Positions 9,031 to 16,404 of a stretch of 62,648 nt of DNA are shown here, in pieces (positions within the stretch are counted from its first letter, which is position 1; the number at the start of each line of letters is the position of its first letter). The position numbers were made by a program, and so were the translations under genes. The notes beneath the pieces were generated by a model. The model was not told the DNA's origin and searched no databases. It worked only from the letters and a program-made list of their open reading frames with translations. Source of the DNA: Flavobacterium sp. SLB02 (lineage in GTDB: Bacteria > Bacteroidota > Bacteroidia > Flavobacteriales > Flavobacteriaceae); assembly GCF_009664855.1 (NCBI RefSeq), contig NZ_CP045928.1, forward strand, positions 762,420 to 825,067, read 5' to 3'.

Positions 9031-9609
9031 ATGAAAAAAATACTGATCATAAACGGACATCCAAATCCGTCAAGCTTTAATTTTGGAATAGCCGAATCTT
9101 ATCTAAAAGGTGCAATCGCTTCGGGTGCAGAAGTCGAAACCATAACAATTGCTTCATTAAATTTTAATCCAAACCTGCAATTTGGTTATCAAAAACGAAC
9201 TGAATTAGAACCGGATTTGCTGGATTCGTGGGAGAAAATCAAAAAGGCAGACCATTTGGTTTGGATTCATCCGGTTTGGTGGGGAGGTTTACCGGCAATT
9301 ACAAAAGGATTTATTGATCGTTTGTTTTTACCCGGAATGGCATATCAATATCGCGAAAACTCAGTTTGGTGGGATAAATTACTAACAGAAAAAACAGCAC
9401 ATATTGTCACCACATTAGATCAGCCAGGCTGGTATTACAGATTATTTTATGGAAGACCAAGTGTGAATCAATTAAAAAAATCTACTTTAGAATTCTGCGG
9501 TGTAAAACCGGTAAAAGTAACTTACATCGGAATCATAAAAACAGCTACTGATTTTCAAAGAGAAAAATGGCTGCAAAAAATCTACGATTTCGGATTGAAG
9601 AATAAATAA
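9031..9609 (+). CDS. NAD(P)H dehydrogenase (quinone), flavodoxin fold
   Basis: This 192-aa protein matches the NQO1/KefF/MdaB-type flavodoxin-like fold. The N-terminal strand-loop is KKILIINGHPNPSSFN, the FMN/FAD loop is HPVWWGGLPAITKGFIDR, and GMAYQY follows. These enzymes reduce quinones by two electrons with a bound flavin. It is the second gene of an operon with the NAD-binding protein at 7993. A KefF-like role in K+ efflux control is conceivable because of the TMEM175-like channel nearby, but nothing in the protein proves it. Confidence 0.85.
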   Translation: MKKILIINGHPNPSSFNFGIAESYLKGAIASGAEVETITIASLNFNPNLQFGYQKRTELEPDLLDSWEKIKKADHLVWIHPVWWGGLPAITKGFIDRLFLPGMAYQYRENSVWWDKLLTEKTAHIVTTLDQPGWYYRLFYGRPSVNQLKKSTLEFCGVKPVKVTYIGIIKTATDFQREKWLQKIYDFGLKNK

Positions 9610-9616
9610 ATAAGTT

Positions 9617-9701
9617 TGCCACGAATTACGCCAGTTGACACTAATTTTTCATTTAAAAAATGTTCAAATTTAATTCTTGCAGATTCGTGCAATTCGTGGC
9701 A
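9617..9701. repeat. GCCACGAATT-family palindrome
   Basis: The outer arms TTTGCCACGAATT and AATTCGTGGCAAA pair exactly. Inner parts are diverged. It separates the plus-strand oxidoreductase from the minus-strand pseudogene and may end both transcripts. Confidence 0.75.
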
Positions 9702-9711
9702 AAAAATAATA

Positions 9712-10268
9712 TCAATAAGGCAGCACTTTTTCACCCTTTACTTCTTCAAGTAATTCGGCCATAGCCAAATAAAAAGCACTTGCACAACAAATAATACCAA
9801 TTGCTCCTGCAAAAGTAGCTATTGATTCAATTTGGGTCTATTTTTCGAAAGCAAGCAGAAAAAATAAAACAGTCAATGAAAGAAAAATAAATTGCTGTAC
9901 TTTGCTTCCTCCCCAGGTTCCATACCAGATAAAAGCAGTAAATATTCCCCAAAGAGCGAGATACCATCCTAAAAAAGATTCATGAGTAGATCCTGCAACT
10001 GTAATATCACTACTTGGCAGCATCCAGATAGCTACCAAAGTGATCCAGAAAAATCCATAAGAAGTAAATGCCGTAGCAGCAAACACATTCCCTCTTTTAA
10101 AAGCAATAATTCCGGCAATTACCTGAGCAATTCCTCCGTAAAAATCCCCATTGATATAATTACAGCACTAACAGGGAAAAATCCCATATTGTGGATGTTT
10201 AGTAAAATTGTGGTCATTCCAAAGCCTAGAAGACCCAGCGGTGCAGAGTTTGCTAATTGTTTTTCCAA
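9712..10268 (-). pseudogene. Acetate uptake transporter (GPR1/FUN34/YaaH family), decayed
   Basis: Three pieces in conserved order add up to a full AceTr-family protein of about 185 residues. The N-terminal piece starts at TTG 10268 with the family motif [17 protein letters not shown] and reads to MGIF; the frame is then lost at a T5 run (10140-10144), where one more T would restore GIFYGGIAQ. The middle piece contains FTSYGFFWITL. A TAG at 9838-9840 then interrupts the last helix, and the same frame continues to CASAFYLAMAELL and TGA at 9712. The usual ATG is TTG here. Two or three independent lesions make a true pseudogene more likely than a read error. Intact relatives are proton-coupled acetate/succinate channels. 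Confidence 0.85.
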
Positions 10269-10377
10269 TTTTTAAGATTTTACTAAAATTATTAATCTGT
10301 TAAAAATACAGAAAAAATACTACAAAATAATTAGATCAAAAAAATATCTAGAAATAGTGATGAAGAGATTTTGAGAA

Positions 10378-12122
10378 TTAAGAAGTTAAATCTAATCCGA
10401 ATGTAGATCTTAAAAGTTCAAGATTTGGGTTAATTTCTACTAAACGATTGTAGCGATCCTGGTCGTTTAAACTTCTCTTGATTTCAATAGTTTCATTTAC
10501 ATTCACTTCAATCGTAATATCATGATTGTGTAAATGTCCTTTTAAATGTCCTAAAAGACCATGAATCTGACCTTCAAAATCTAATTTAGAACCTTCGTTG
10601 GGTAATTCAAAAGTAATAACTGTTCCGTTTAGTTTAGGATCGTTAATTAACAGTAACGATTGCATGATTTTATGCCCTTTGTCACCCAGACGTTGCGCGT
10701 ATTTATTCCATTGCACTAACATTTCAGTCTCGGTAAATTCTTCCGTAGGCATTACAGAAGTAGGTTTTACGTAGGACATACTGGCTGCTTCCAGCTCTTT
10801 TTTCTTGCGAATACTCGATAGAGAAAAAGCAGAAATTTTAGGTTCGTTGCTAACTTCAGGTTTTGGAGTTTCAACTTTAGGAGTTTCAACAGTATTATTT
10901 ACAGCAACATTGTCATTTTGATTGACATTGCTATTTTGATTCGCATTGTTTTCTTCTCCAGTATTTGCAATTTGGGTTTTTGCAGTTGGAATTTCAGTAA
11001 TAGAATATCCACTATTTCTGTAATAAGTAGGAGGAATTATGAATTGCTCAACTTTTTTTTTTCTCCATCAAAGCTGATAGAGGCCAATTGCATTAAACAT
11101 AATTCAACCAAAAGGCGTTGGTTCTGACTCAATTTATATTTTAAATCGCAGTCATTTGCAATATCAATTCCTTTTAGTAAAAAATCCTGCGAACATTTTT
11201 GAGCCTGCACACCATACATTTGTTGTGCTTGCTCTCCCACCTCAAGTAAAGCGATTGTAGCAGGAGTTTTGCTTACTAGTAAATCTCTGAAATGCGAAGC
11301 AAGACCGGCAATAAAATGATGTCCGTCAAAACCTTTTGCAAGAATATCATTATAAGCTAATAAAAGATCCGGAATCTTATTTTCTAAAAGTAAATCGGTA
11401 ATGCTAATGTAAGTTTCGTAATCTAAAACGTTAAGGTTTTCGGTTACAGCCTGACGTGTTAAGTTGGTTCCGCAGTACGAAACTACACGGTCAAAAATAG
11501 ATAAAGCGTCACGCATGGCTCCATCTGCTTTTTGAGCGATAATGTGCAAAGCATCGTCTTCAAAATTGATTCCCTGACTTTTCGCAACTTCAGCCAAATG
11601 TTCTTTAGCATCTTTTACCGTAATTCTTTTGAAATCGAATATCTGACAACGAGATAAAATCGTTGGAATAATCTTGTGTTTTTCTGTTGTTGCTAAAATA
11701 AAAATAGCATGTTTTGGCGGCTCTTCTAATGTTTTAAGGAATGCATTAAAAGCTGCCGAAGACAACATATGAACCTCGTCAATAATATAAACTTTATATT
11801 GACCGGTTTGTGGCGGGATACGAACCTGATCGATTAGGCTACGAATATCATCAACAGAGTTGTTGGAAGCCGCATCCAACTCAAAAACGTTAAAAGCGAA
11901 ATCTTCGTTAGGATCATCATATCCGGGCTGATTTATTTTTCGAGCCAAAATACGAGCGCAAGTAGTTTTACCAACTCCACGTGGTCCTGTAAATAAAAGG
12001 GCCGAAGCAAGGTGATTGCTGTCTATGGCATTCAACAAAGTGTTGGTAATAGCTTTTTGCCCCACAACATCCTTAAAGGTCTGTGGGCGATACTTACGAG
12101 CCGATACTACAAATTGTTCCAT
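10378..12122 (-). CDS. dnaX: DNA polymerase III tau subunit, needs a -1 shift at an A10 run
   Basis: The full clamp-loader protein is split between two frames that meet at an A10 run (11053-11062). With a -1 slip the product is 581 aa. It has a AAA+ ATPase domain with SARKYRPQTFKDVVGQ, Walker A GPRGVGKTT near residue 45 and IIDEVHML (Walker B), domain III to about residue 355, an Asn-rich linker, then the C-terminal tau region ending near 10381. The start is ATG 12122, because the promoter -7 box lies just upstream and rules out 12164. Without the slip only the 361-aa form is made. The zero-frame site contains A-AAA-AAG in the same phase as the E. coli dnaX heptamer. A sequencing error in the run cannot be excluded. 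Confidence 0.85.
11037..12122 (-). CDS. dnaX: Gamma-length DnaX, zero-frame product
   Basis: Read without frameshift, dnaX ends at TAA 11037-11039, four codons (Leu-Ser-Asn-Ser) after the A10 run. The 361-aa product keeps the AAA+ domains and the oligomerisation domain III but loses the linker and the part that binds the polymerase and helicase in tau. This is the domain content of gamma in E. coli. In E. coli the shift makes gamma; here the arrangement would be inverted, because the shift makes tau. Confidence 0.6.
   Translation of the reverse strand: MEQFVVSARKYRPQTFKDVVGQKAITNTLLNAIDSNHLASALLFTGPRGVGKTTCARILARKINQPGYDDPNEDFAFNVFELDAASNNSVDDIRSLIDQVRIPPQTGQYKVYIIDEVHMLSSAAFNAFLKTLEEPPKHAIFILATTEKHKIIPTILSRCQIFDFKRITVKDAKEHLAEVAKSQGINFEDDALHIIAQKADGAMRDALSIFDRVVSYCGTNLTRQAVTENLNVLDYETYISITDLLLENKIPDLLLAYNDILAKGFDGHHFIAGLASHFRDLLVSKTPATIALLEVGEQAQQMYGVQAQKCSQDFLLKGIDIANDCDLKYKLSQNQRLLVELCLMQLASISFDGEKKKLSNS
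11052..11062 (-). promoter_or_regulatory. Candidate programmed slippery site in dnaX
   Basis: The minus strand reads GAA AAA AAA AAG TTG in the zero frame. It holds the heptamer A-AAA-AAG, which favours tandem Lys-tRNA slippage by -1, and a run of ten A, which also allows RNA polymerase slippage. The tract is directly preceded by GGAG. I see no strong downstream stem-loop. Confidence 0.55.
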
Positions 12123-12140
12123 ATTCTTTTTATTCGATAG

Positions 12141-12172
12141 CAAATATAGGCTGAAATTTACCAAATCACAAA
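12141..12172 (-). promoter_or_regulatory. dnaX promoter
   Basis: On the minus strand there is TTTG at 12172-12169, a 20-nt spacer, then TATATTTG at 12148-12141. Both fit the flavobacterial -33/-7 pattern. The expected start near 12134 leaves a leader of about 12 nt to ATG 12122. Confidence 0.7.
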
Positions 12173-12199
12173 TCTGAAAATCATAAATATTTAAGGGAA

Positions 12200-12480
12200 T
12201 TTTGATTGTTTTGAATGTGAGTCAATAAGGGATTTGAATTTTTATTTTTTAATATAATAGTGATGAAATAGAACGCTGATAAAACGGATTCGCTAAAGCG
12301 AAAATGTGGATTTTTACGGATTTTTTCTTAACATTTGTCTTCCTGAGCGAAGTCGAAGGATCGCAATCATTATCGACAATCAACCTAATAGCCTTGATAA
12401 AAAAAGAATTTAATTTTGTAATAAAAAATGTATTATTTTTAATGCGATGCTATTTTACTTTTTCTAAAACTAATCTTTAA
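12200..12480. repeat. Intergenic repeats between dnaX and the LolA-like gene
   Basis: This gene-free stretch holds a 'GGATTCGCTAAAGCGAAAATG' type element (12271-12328), member of the family also present at 15419, 15537, 19632 and 33227, and a 'TCCTGAGCGAAGTCGAAGG' element (12341-12359) also seen at 39995-40013. No open frame or RNA gene is apparent. Confidence 0.7.
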
Positions 12481-12491
12481 AACTAATTAAA

Positions 12492-13042
12492 ATGAACCTG
12501 TCAAAATTTTATTTCGTTCTACTTTTCGCTTTTATTTCGAGTTCTATTAATGCTCAAAAGCAAGATGAAAAAGCGGTTGCCATTATCAATAAGGAACTTG
12601 AAGCAATGGGGGGAAAGAATTTATAAAAAGTATTAATACACTTTACACAAATTCGGTTACTCAAATGGAGGGACGTACTGCAAATTGGGTGGTCAAAGAA
12701 ATCAAACCCAATATTGGCAGTTTTGAAATAGTGTATGGACAAAGGGTCGTTTTTAAATCGTGGTACGATGGAAAATTAGGTTATAATTTAAGCAATGGCG
12801 AAAAAACGCTGGCAGATCAGGAGAATTTTAAAGACAAATTATTCAAGAAAAATATATTCAACGAATTAGATTACCTGGATTCTACTTTGTACAAATCAAC
12901 GGTCGTTTACGGAGATTTTAAAACATATGGTAAACTTACTTACTTTACAACGATGAGATTTGGAGTTGATCCCGATTCTCAAATTGCAAAAATTGAAGAA
13001 CTTTTTTATAACGAAAAAATAAGCGAAAACGATTTTAAATAA
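12492..13042 (+). pseudogene. LolA-like outer-membrane lipoprotein-sorting protein, frameshifted
   Basis: ATG 12492 starts a signal peptide (FYFVLLFAFISSSINAQ) and reads through AIINKELEAMGG, then stops at TAA 12624-12626. One base added at the G6A3 tract (12608-12616) lets the frame continue as KEFIKSINTLYTNS and run to TAA 13042, giving about 183 aa. The sequence after the signal peptide, with an early AMGG-x-x-x-I-x-x-I motif and following beta-strands, resembles Bacteroidota LolA/outer-membrane lipoprotein-sorting proteins. The lesion is a single missing base at a homopolymer, so it may be a recent mutation or a sequencing error. The rest of the frame is undamaged. Confidence 0.7.
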
Positions 13043-13049
13043 AATACCA

Positions 13050-13499
13050 ATGAAAAAACATTTCTTACTATTTACAATTGCATTTTGTTTTGTCCAACTT
13101 CAAGCCCAAACAGCGCAAGATACACTTGATATCAAACGTGTTGCTTTGGCTTATATAGAGGCACAACATACGCCGAATCCGAAATTGATGGAAAGTGCTT
13201 TGCATCCTCGCTTGGTAAAAAGATCGGTTTTTAGAAGCAAGGCCGCTCAAAAAGATTATATATCAGAATACTTTACAGAGAATATGGTGATTCTTGCAGA
13301 AACTTATAATGCAAAAGGTGATAAGTTCCCGAAAAATCCAAGAAAGGAAATTAAGCTTTTGGATATTTCGGCAAGAACAGCATCTGTAAAACTATTAGCC
13401 GATGCTTGGATAGATTATATGCACATTGTAAAAACCAATGGAGAATGGAAAATTATAAATGTGCTCTGGCAGTATAATGATGTGACGCAACATGAGTAG
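13050..13499 (+). CDS. Secreted NTF2-like (putative lumazine-binding) protein
   Basis: This 149-aa protein has a signal peptide (MKKHFLLFTIAFCFVQLQAQ) and a cone-shaped NTF2-like domain of the 'putative lumazine-binding' type, recognised by ALAYIEAQHTPNPKLMESALHP at the first helices and the closing strands VKTNGEWKIINVLW. The ligand or substrate is unknown. It starts 7 nt after the LolA-like frame and is probably cotranscribed with it. Confidence 0.75.
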   Translation: MKKHFLLFTIAFCFVQLQAQTAQDTLDIKRVALAYIEAQHTPNPKLMESALHPRLVKRSVFRSKAAQKDYISEYFTENMVILAETYNAKGDKFPKNPRKEIKLLDISARTASVKLLADAWIDYMHIVKTNGEWKIINVLWQYNDVTQHE

Positions 13500-13601
13500 T
13501 TTTTAATGTGTAAATTGCCTTTATGAATGATGATTGTCTCTAACTTTGTGTTGGAAGAGTCGATTAAATTTTACTAAAATAAATATTAAGAAAAGAAACG
13601 A

Positions 13602-14294
13602 ATGAAAAATAATTTCCTGAAATTTTGTTCTCAAATTCCGTGGTTTTTTAATGAAAGTGATGGTATTTCTATTCATGATATAGAAATCACTTTTTCTTAT
13701 GATTTCACAAAGGTATTTCCAAATTTATACCAACTTTTAAGCAGAGCAGATACCGATTTAATTGAATTGGAGAGAGATAAAGAAATTTCAAAATTTTATT
13801 TATTTACATGGAAAAATACTGATGGAGAAACCTCAGGATGGCTTTGTAAAATCGAAGAAGAAATACAATTCGATATTCCGAATGATTTGGAGATTTTAAT
13901 TAAAAATATAGGAGGTATTCAGGAATCATATTCTGAAATTCTGGATGATGAACAACGTTTTACGGACAATCAAAATTTTCTTTTTATTGCTTCTGAATTT
14001 AGAAAGGATATTGGATTATGGAATGAATTTTACCTGGATTTATGTAAAGAAGAAAACAAGATTCCTATTGATACGGCGAATTTGTTAAGAATTGCAGAAG
14101 AAGCGAATGGAAACGAAACTTTTTTAGATTTAAATACTAGTGAAGTTTTACTTTTTGCACCTGATCATGATTTCGAATATGTCTCAATCCTTAAAAATCA
14201 GCCCGAATATACTTTTTATAAAATAAAAAAAGTCAGTACGATTGTTCATTATACCGAGATTTTAGCAAAACAGTGGATGATCGTCGCACAATAA
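13602..14294 (+). CDS. SUKH-like protein, function unknown
   Basis: This 230-aa soluble protein has no signal peptide. Two stretches resemble the SMI1/KNR4 (SUKH) fold: IPNDLEILIKNIGGI, like the 'LP-x-D-x-x-x-F-x-x-x-NGG' helix, and EEANGNETFLDLNTSEVLLF, like the 'G-N-x-x-x-L-D-L' strand pair. The match is by eye and weak. SUKH proteins often act as immunity proteins to contact-dependent toxins, but no toxin gene lies nearby. It stands alone, with AT-rich spacers on both sides. Confidence 0.5.
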   Translation: MKNNFLKFCSQIPWFFNESDGISIHDIEITFSYDFTKVFPNLYQLLSRADTDLIELERDKEISKFYLFTWKNTDGETSGWLCKIEEEIQFDIPNDLEILIKNIGGIQESYSEILDDEQRFTDNQNFLFIASEFRKDIGLWNEFYLDLCKEENKIPIDTANLLRIAEEANGNETFLDLNTSEVLLFAPDHDFEYVSILKNQPEYTFYKIKKVSTIVHYTEILAKQWMIVAQ

Positions 14295-14492
14295 TATTTT
14301 TATGAAGTGGTAAATTATGTTTGTAAAAATAAGGTCAAATAATAAAAGTTCTAAATCATAAAATTCAGGACTTTTTTTATTCCCCAATATTAAGAAATGG
14401 TAATAATATAAAAATTGTAAGATTATTTTGTAATATATAACTGATTTATTCGTTAACTTTAGATGTTTAATTAACTAAAAAAGATATCTATT

Positions 14493-14972
14493 ATGAAAAT
14501 TAAATCTATTTTATTAGGAATGGGTCTTGCTGTTTCTTTAGTGGCCTGTGGTCCAAAGGATGCAGATATTCAAAAAGACATTAATGCACAAATTAGCGCT
14601 CTTCCGGGTGTTGAAGTTTCTGTAGTAAAAGGTGTGGCTACTATTTCAGGTACTTGTAACGATGAAACAGTAAAACAAAATGCTGAGAATATTGTGAAAG
14701 GAGTAAAAGGGGTTAAAACTGTAGTAAACAATTGCGAAATTCCAGCTCCTGAGCCTGTTACAACAACTGCGCCGGTAGAAATTAATGCTGATGGTGTTTT
14801 GAATACTTCGGTAAATGAAGTGGTGAAAACTTATAGCGGTGTAACTGCTACTGTTAAGGATGGTGTTGTAACTCTTACAGGAGATATCAAAAGAGATCAA
14901 TTAGCAAATTTGATCAAAAGTGTGCAGGAACTAAAACCTAAAAAGGTAGAAAATAAGTTAACTATTAAATAA
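14493..14972 (+). CDS. Lipoprotein with two BON domains
   Basis: This 159-aa protein has a lipobox LVACG with Cys 19 as the lipidation site. Residues about 24-83 form one BON domain (DINAQISALPGVEVSVVKG, then VATISGTCNDE) and residues about 95-159 a second (VKDGVVTLTGDIKRD). BON domains bind membranes or small ligands. An Ala/Pro/Thr-rich linker joins them. A TAACTTTA box at 14454-14461 with TTTG 23 nt further up may be its promoter. It is followed after 8 nt by a BON-LysM protein, so the pair forms an operon and likely a functional unit in the envelope. Confidence 0.8.
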   Translation: MKIKSILLGMGLAVSLVACGPKDADIQKDINAQISALPGVEVSVVKGVATISGTCNDETVKQNAENIVKGVKGVKTVVNNCEIPAPEPVTTTAPVEINADGVLNTSVNEVVKTYSGVTATVKDGVVTLTGDIKRDQLANLIKSVQELKPKKVENKLTIK

Positions 14973-14980
14973 GGTAAGTC

Positions 14981-15352
14981 ATGAGTGTAAAAGATAAATA
15001 TAAAGAGTTAACAGATTTGGCTACGAATCTAGGAATAGCAAATTTGCAGGTAAGAGAGCAGGAGAATGTATTGTATGTTGATGGTACAGCCAAATCAGCA
15101 GAGGATAAAGAAAAACTGTGGAGTGCTTACGGAAAAATAGATCCAGATTTTAGATCAGCCGATGTTGTGATGAATATTGAAGTGGCTGAAGGAACTACAA
15201 CAGAATATACTGTAAAAGGTGGAGATTCATTGTCTAAAATAGGAAAAGCTCATGGCGTTTCATGGGAAGCAATTTTTGAAGCCAATAAAGATATTATTAA
15301 AAATCCTGATCTGATTCAACCGGGTTGGAAACTAAAAATACCAACTGCATAA
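14981..15352 (+). CDS. BON-LysM protein, Kbp/YgaU-like
   Basis: This 123-aa protein has an N-terminal BON domain (residues about 5-70, VREQENVLYVDGTAKSAEDK) and a C-terminal LysM domain (residues about 74-121, YTVKGGDSLSKIGKAHGVSW, ending IQPGWKLKIP). The same architecture is found in E. coli Kbp/YgaU, a cytoplasmic K+-binding protein. Like Kbp it has no signal peptide. The upstream BON lipoprotein is exported, so how the two would meet is unclear. A terminator follows at 15374. Confidence 0.8.
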   Translation: MSVKDKYKELTDLATNLGIANLQVREQENVLYVDGTAKSAEDKEKLWSAYGKIDPDFRSADVVMNIEVAEGTTTEYTVKGGDSLSKIGKAHGVSWEAIFEANKDIIKNPDLIQPGWKLKIPTA

Positions 15353-15373
15353 TTTAGTTTTGTGCTGTTATTG

Positions 15374-15397
15374 AAAGTCCGTCTTATGATGGACTTT
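15374..15397 (+). terminator. Terminator after the BON operon
   Basis: Arms AAAGTCC and GGACTTT enclose a 10-nt loop and are followed by a T run. Confidence 0.8.
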
Positions 15398-15418
15398 TTT
15401 TATGTTTATTGTTGAAGT

Positions 15419-15900
15419 AGCACACGGATGACAAGGATTCGCTATTGCGAAAACGCGAATTTTGAAATTTTTTATTTTATCATTCTTGATGATAATTTCA
15501 ATAAAACTAAACGATGTGCGCAAAGGTGCAAAAATAGCACGCGGATTACATGGATTAGCTATCGCGAAAATGCGGATTTTTAGTGATTTTTTTGTTTGTG
15601 TCTTTGCGAGGAATGAAGCAATCGGAGTATAAATTCGGCATAGAATCTTGCCAATCCTTGTCGAGCTTCTATTGTGTGCTTCGTTCAGGATGACAGGATT
15701 GTAGTTAAATTTTGTAGATGAGTTTGTAAAACCTTTGTTGTAAATATTAACTAAAGGATAAATCTTCTTGTAAATACTAAACCCCTAGCTCTATAGAGTT
15801 GGGATACCTTTTGTGTCCGTCGCGGGGGATACAAAAGATTGGAACGGATTGCTTCGCCAGTTCGCACTTTTAGGTTCGGGTGCGGGATTAGTTCCTAAAA
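15419..15900. repeat. Cluster of dispersed intergenic repeats
   Basis: No gene is seen here. Two copies of the CGGAT-N-GGATTCGCTATTGCG type element lie at 15419-15470 and 15537-15592. A 'CTTCGTTCAGGATGACAGGA' element lies near 15679-15698. From about 15806 to 15900 there is a piece of a third family (GGGATACAAAAGATTGGAACGG, GTTCGCACTTTTAGG) related to copies at 40011-40100 and 62035-62125. The nested arrangement shows repeated insertion into one neutral site. Confidence 0.7.
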
Positions 15901-15904
15901 AATG

Positions 15905-16276
15905 TTACTCATCACTATCACTTAAAGGTTGTTTTAGAATAGACTTTCTTAAACGGTCTTCGTTTTCATCGCCCCATTTTCCTAAAGCGGAAATTATAGG
16001 GATGAGTGTTTTTCCAAAATCAGTTAGGCTGTATTCGACTTTGGGGGGCATTTGTGCGTAGATAATTTTTGAAACTAATTCGTGCTGTTCGAGTTCTTTT
16101 AACTGGATATTTAAAACCCTTCTGGAGGCATCGGGAATTTTTCGTTGCAGTTCGCTTGGCCGCTGAAAACCTTCGTTGATGAACCATAACAAACGGATTT
16201 TCCATTTGCCATAAAGCACTTCACCAATGAGGTCCAGGCCACAATTTAAGTTCAAAGGGATTTTTCTTTCATACAT
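15905..16276 (-). CDS. HxlR-family transcriptional regulator
   Basis: This 123-aa winged-helix protein starts at ATG 16276, chosen because a promoter lies directly upstream; a longer frame from 16312 would cover that promoter. Family marks are LDLIGEVLYGKWKIRLLWFI, FQRPSELQRKIPDASRRVLN and the wing strand MPPKVEYSLTDFGKTL. HxlR regulators usually respond to reactive or toxic small molecules and control a divergent oxidoreductase. Here the divergent gene is an SDR, which fits that pattern. No N-terminal Cys, as used by HypR-type sensors, is obvious; Cys 11 in NLNCGLDLIG is the one candidate. Confidence 0.85.
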   Translation of the reverse strand: MYERKIPLNLNCGLDLIGEVLYGKWKIRLLWFINEGFQRPSELQRKIPDASRRVLNIQLKELEQHELVSKIIYAQMPPKVEYSLTDFGKTLIPIISALGKWGDENEDRLRKSILKQPLSDSDE

Positions 16277-16281
16277 AAATA

Positions 16282-16312
16282 CAAATTTAACCCAATGTTC
16301 TAAACTGCACAA
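16282..16312 (-). promoter_or_regulatory. hxlR promoter
   Basis: The minus strand reads TTG at 16312-16310, a 20-nt spacer and TAAATTTG at 16289-16282, a full flavobacterial promoter just upstream of ATG 16276. Confidence 0.65.
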
Positions 16313-16404
16313 TAGGGGAAAAATTTATCCCTATGCAATTCGGTTTTCCGTAATTGTGGGAACCGGTCGCACTACCGAAATTTGCCTTTATAAAATCAAA
16401 ACAA

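Noticed and set aside
9712..10268. Two separate small genes instead of one pseudogene
   Set aside because: The pieces match consecutive parts of one transporter family, so they are fragments and not independent genes.
10918..11127. 69-codon plus-strand frame over the dnaX slippery site
   Set aside because: It is antisense to the dnaX linker and has no homology I can see.
15813..16061. 82-codon plus-strand frame
   Set aside because: It starts inside a repeat and runs antisense to the hxlR gene.
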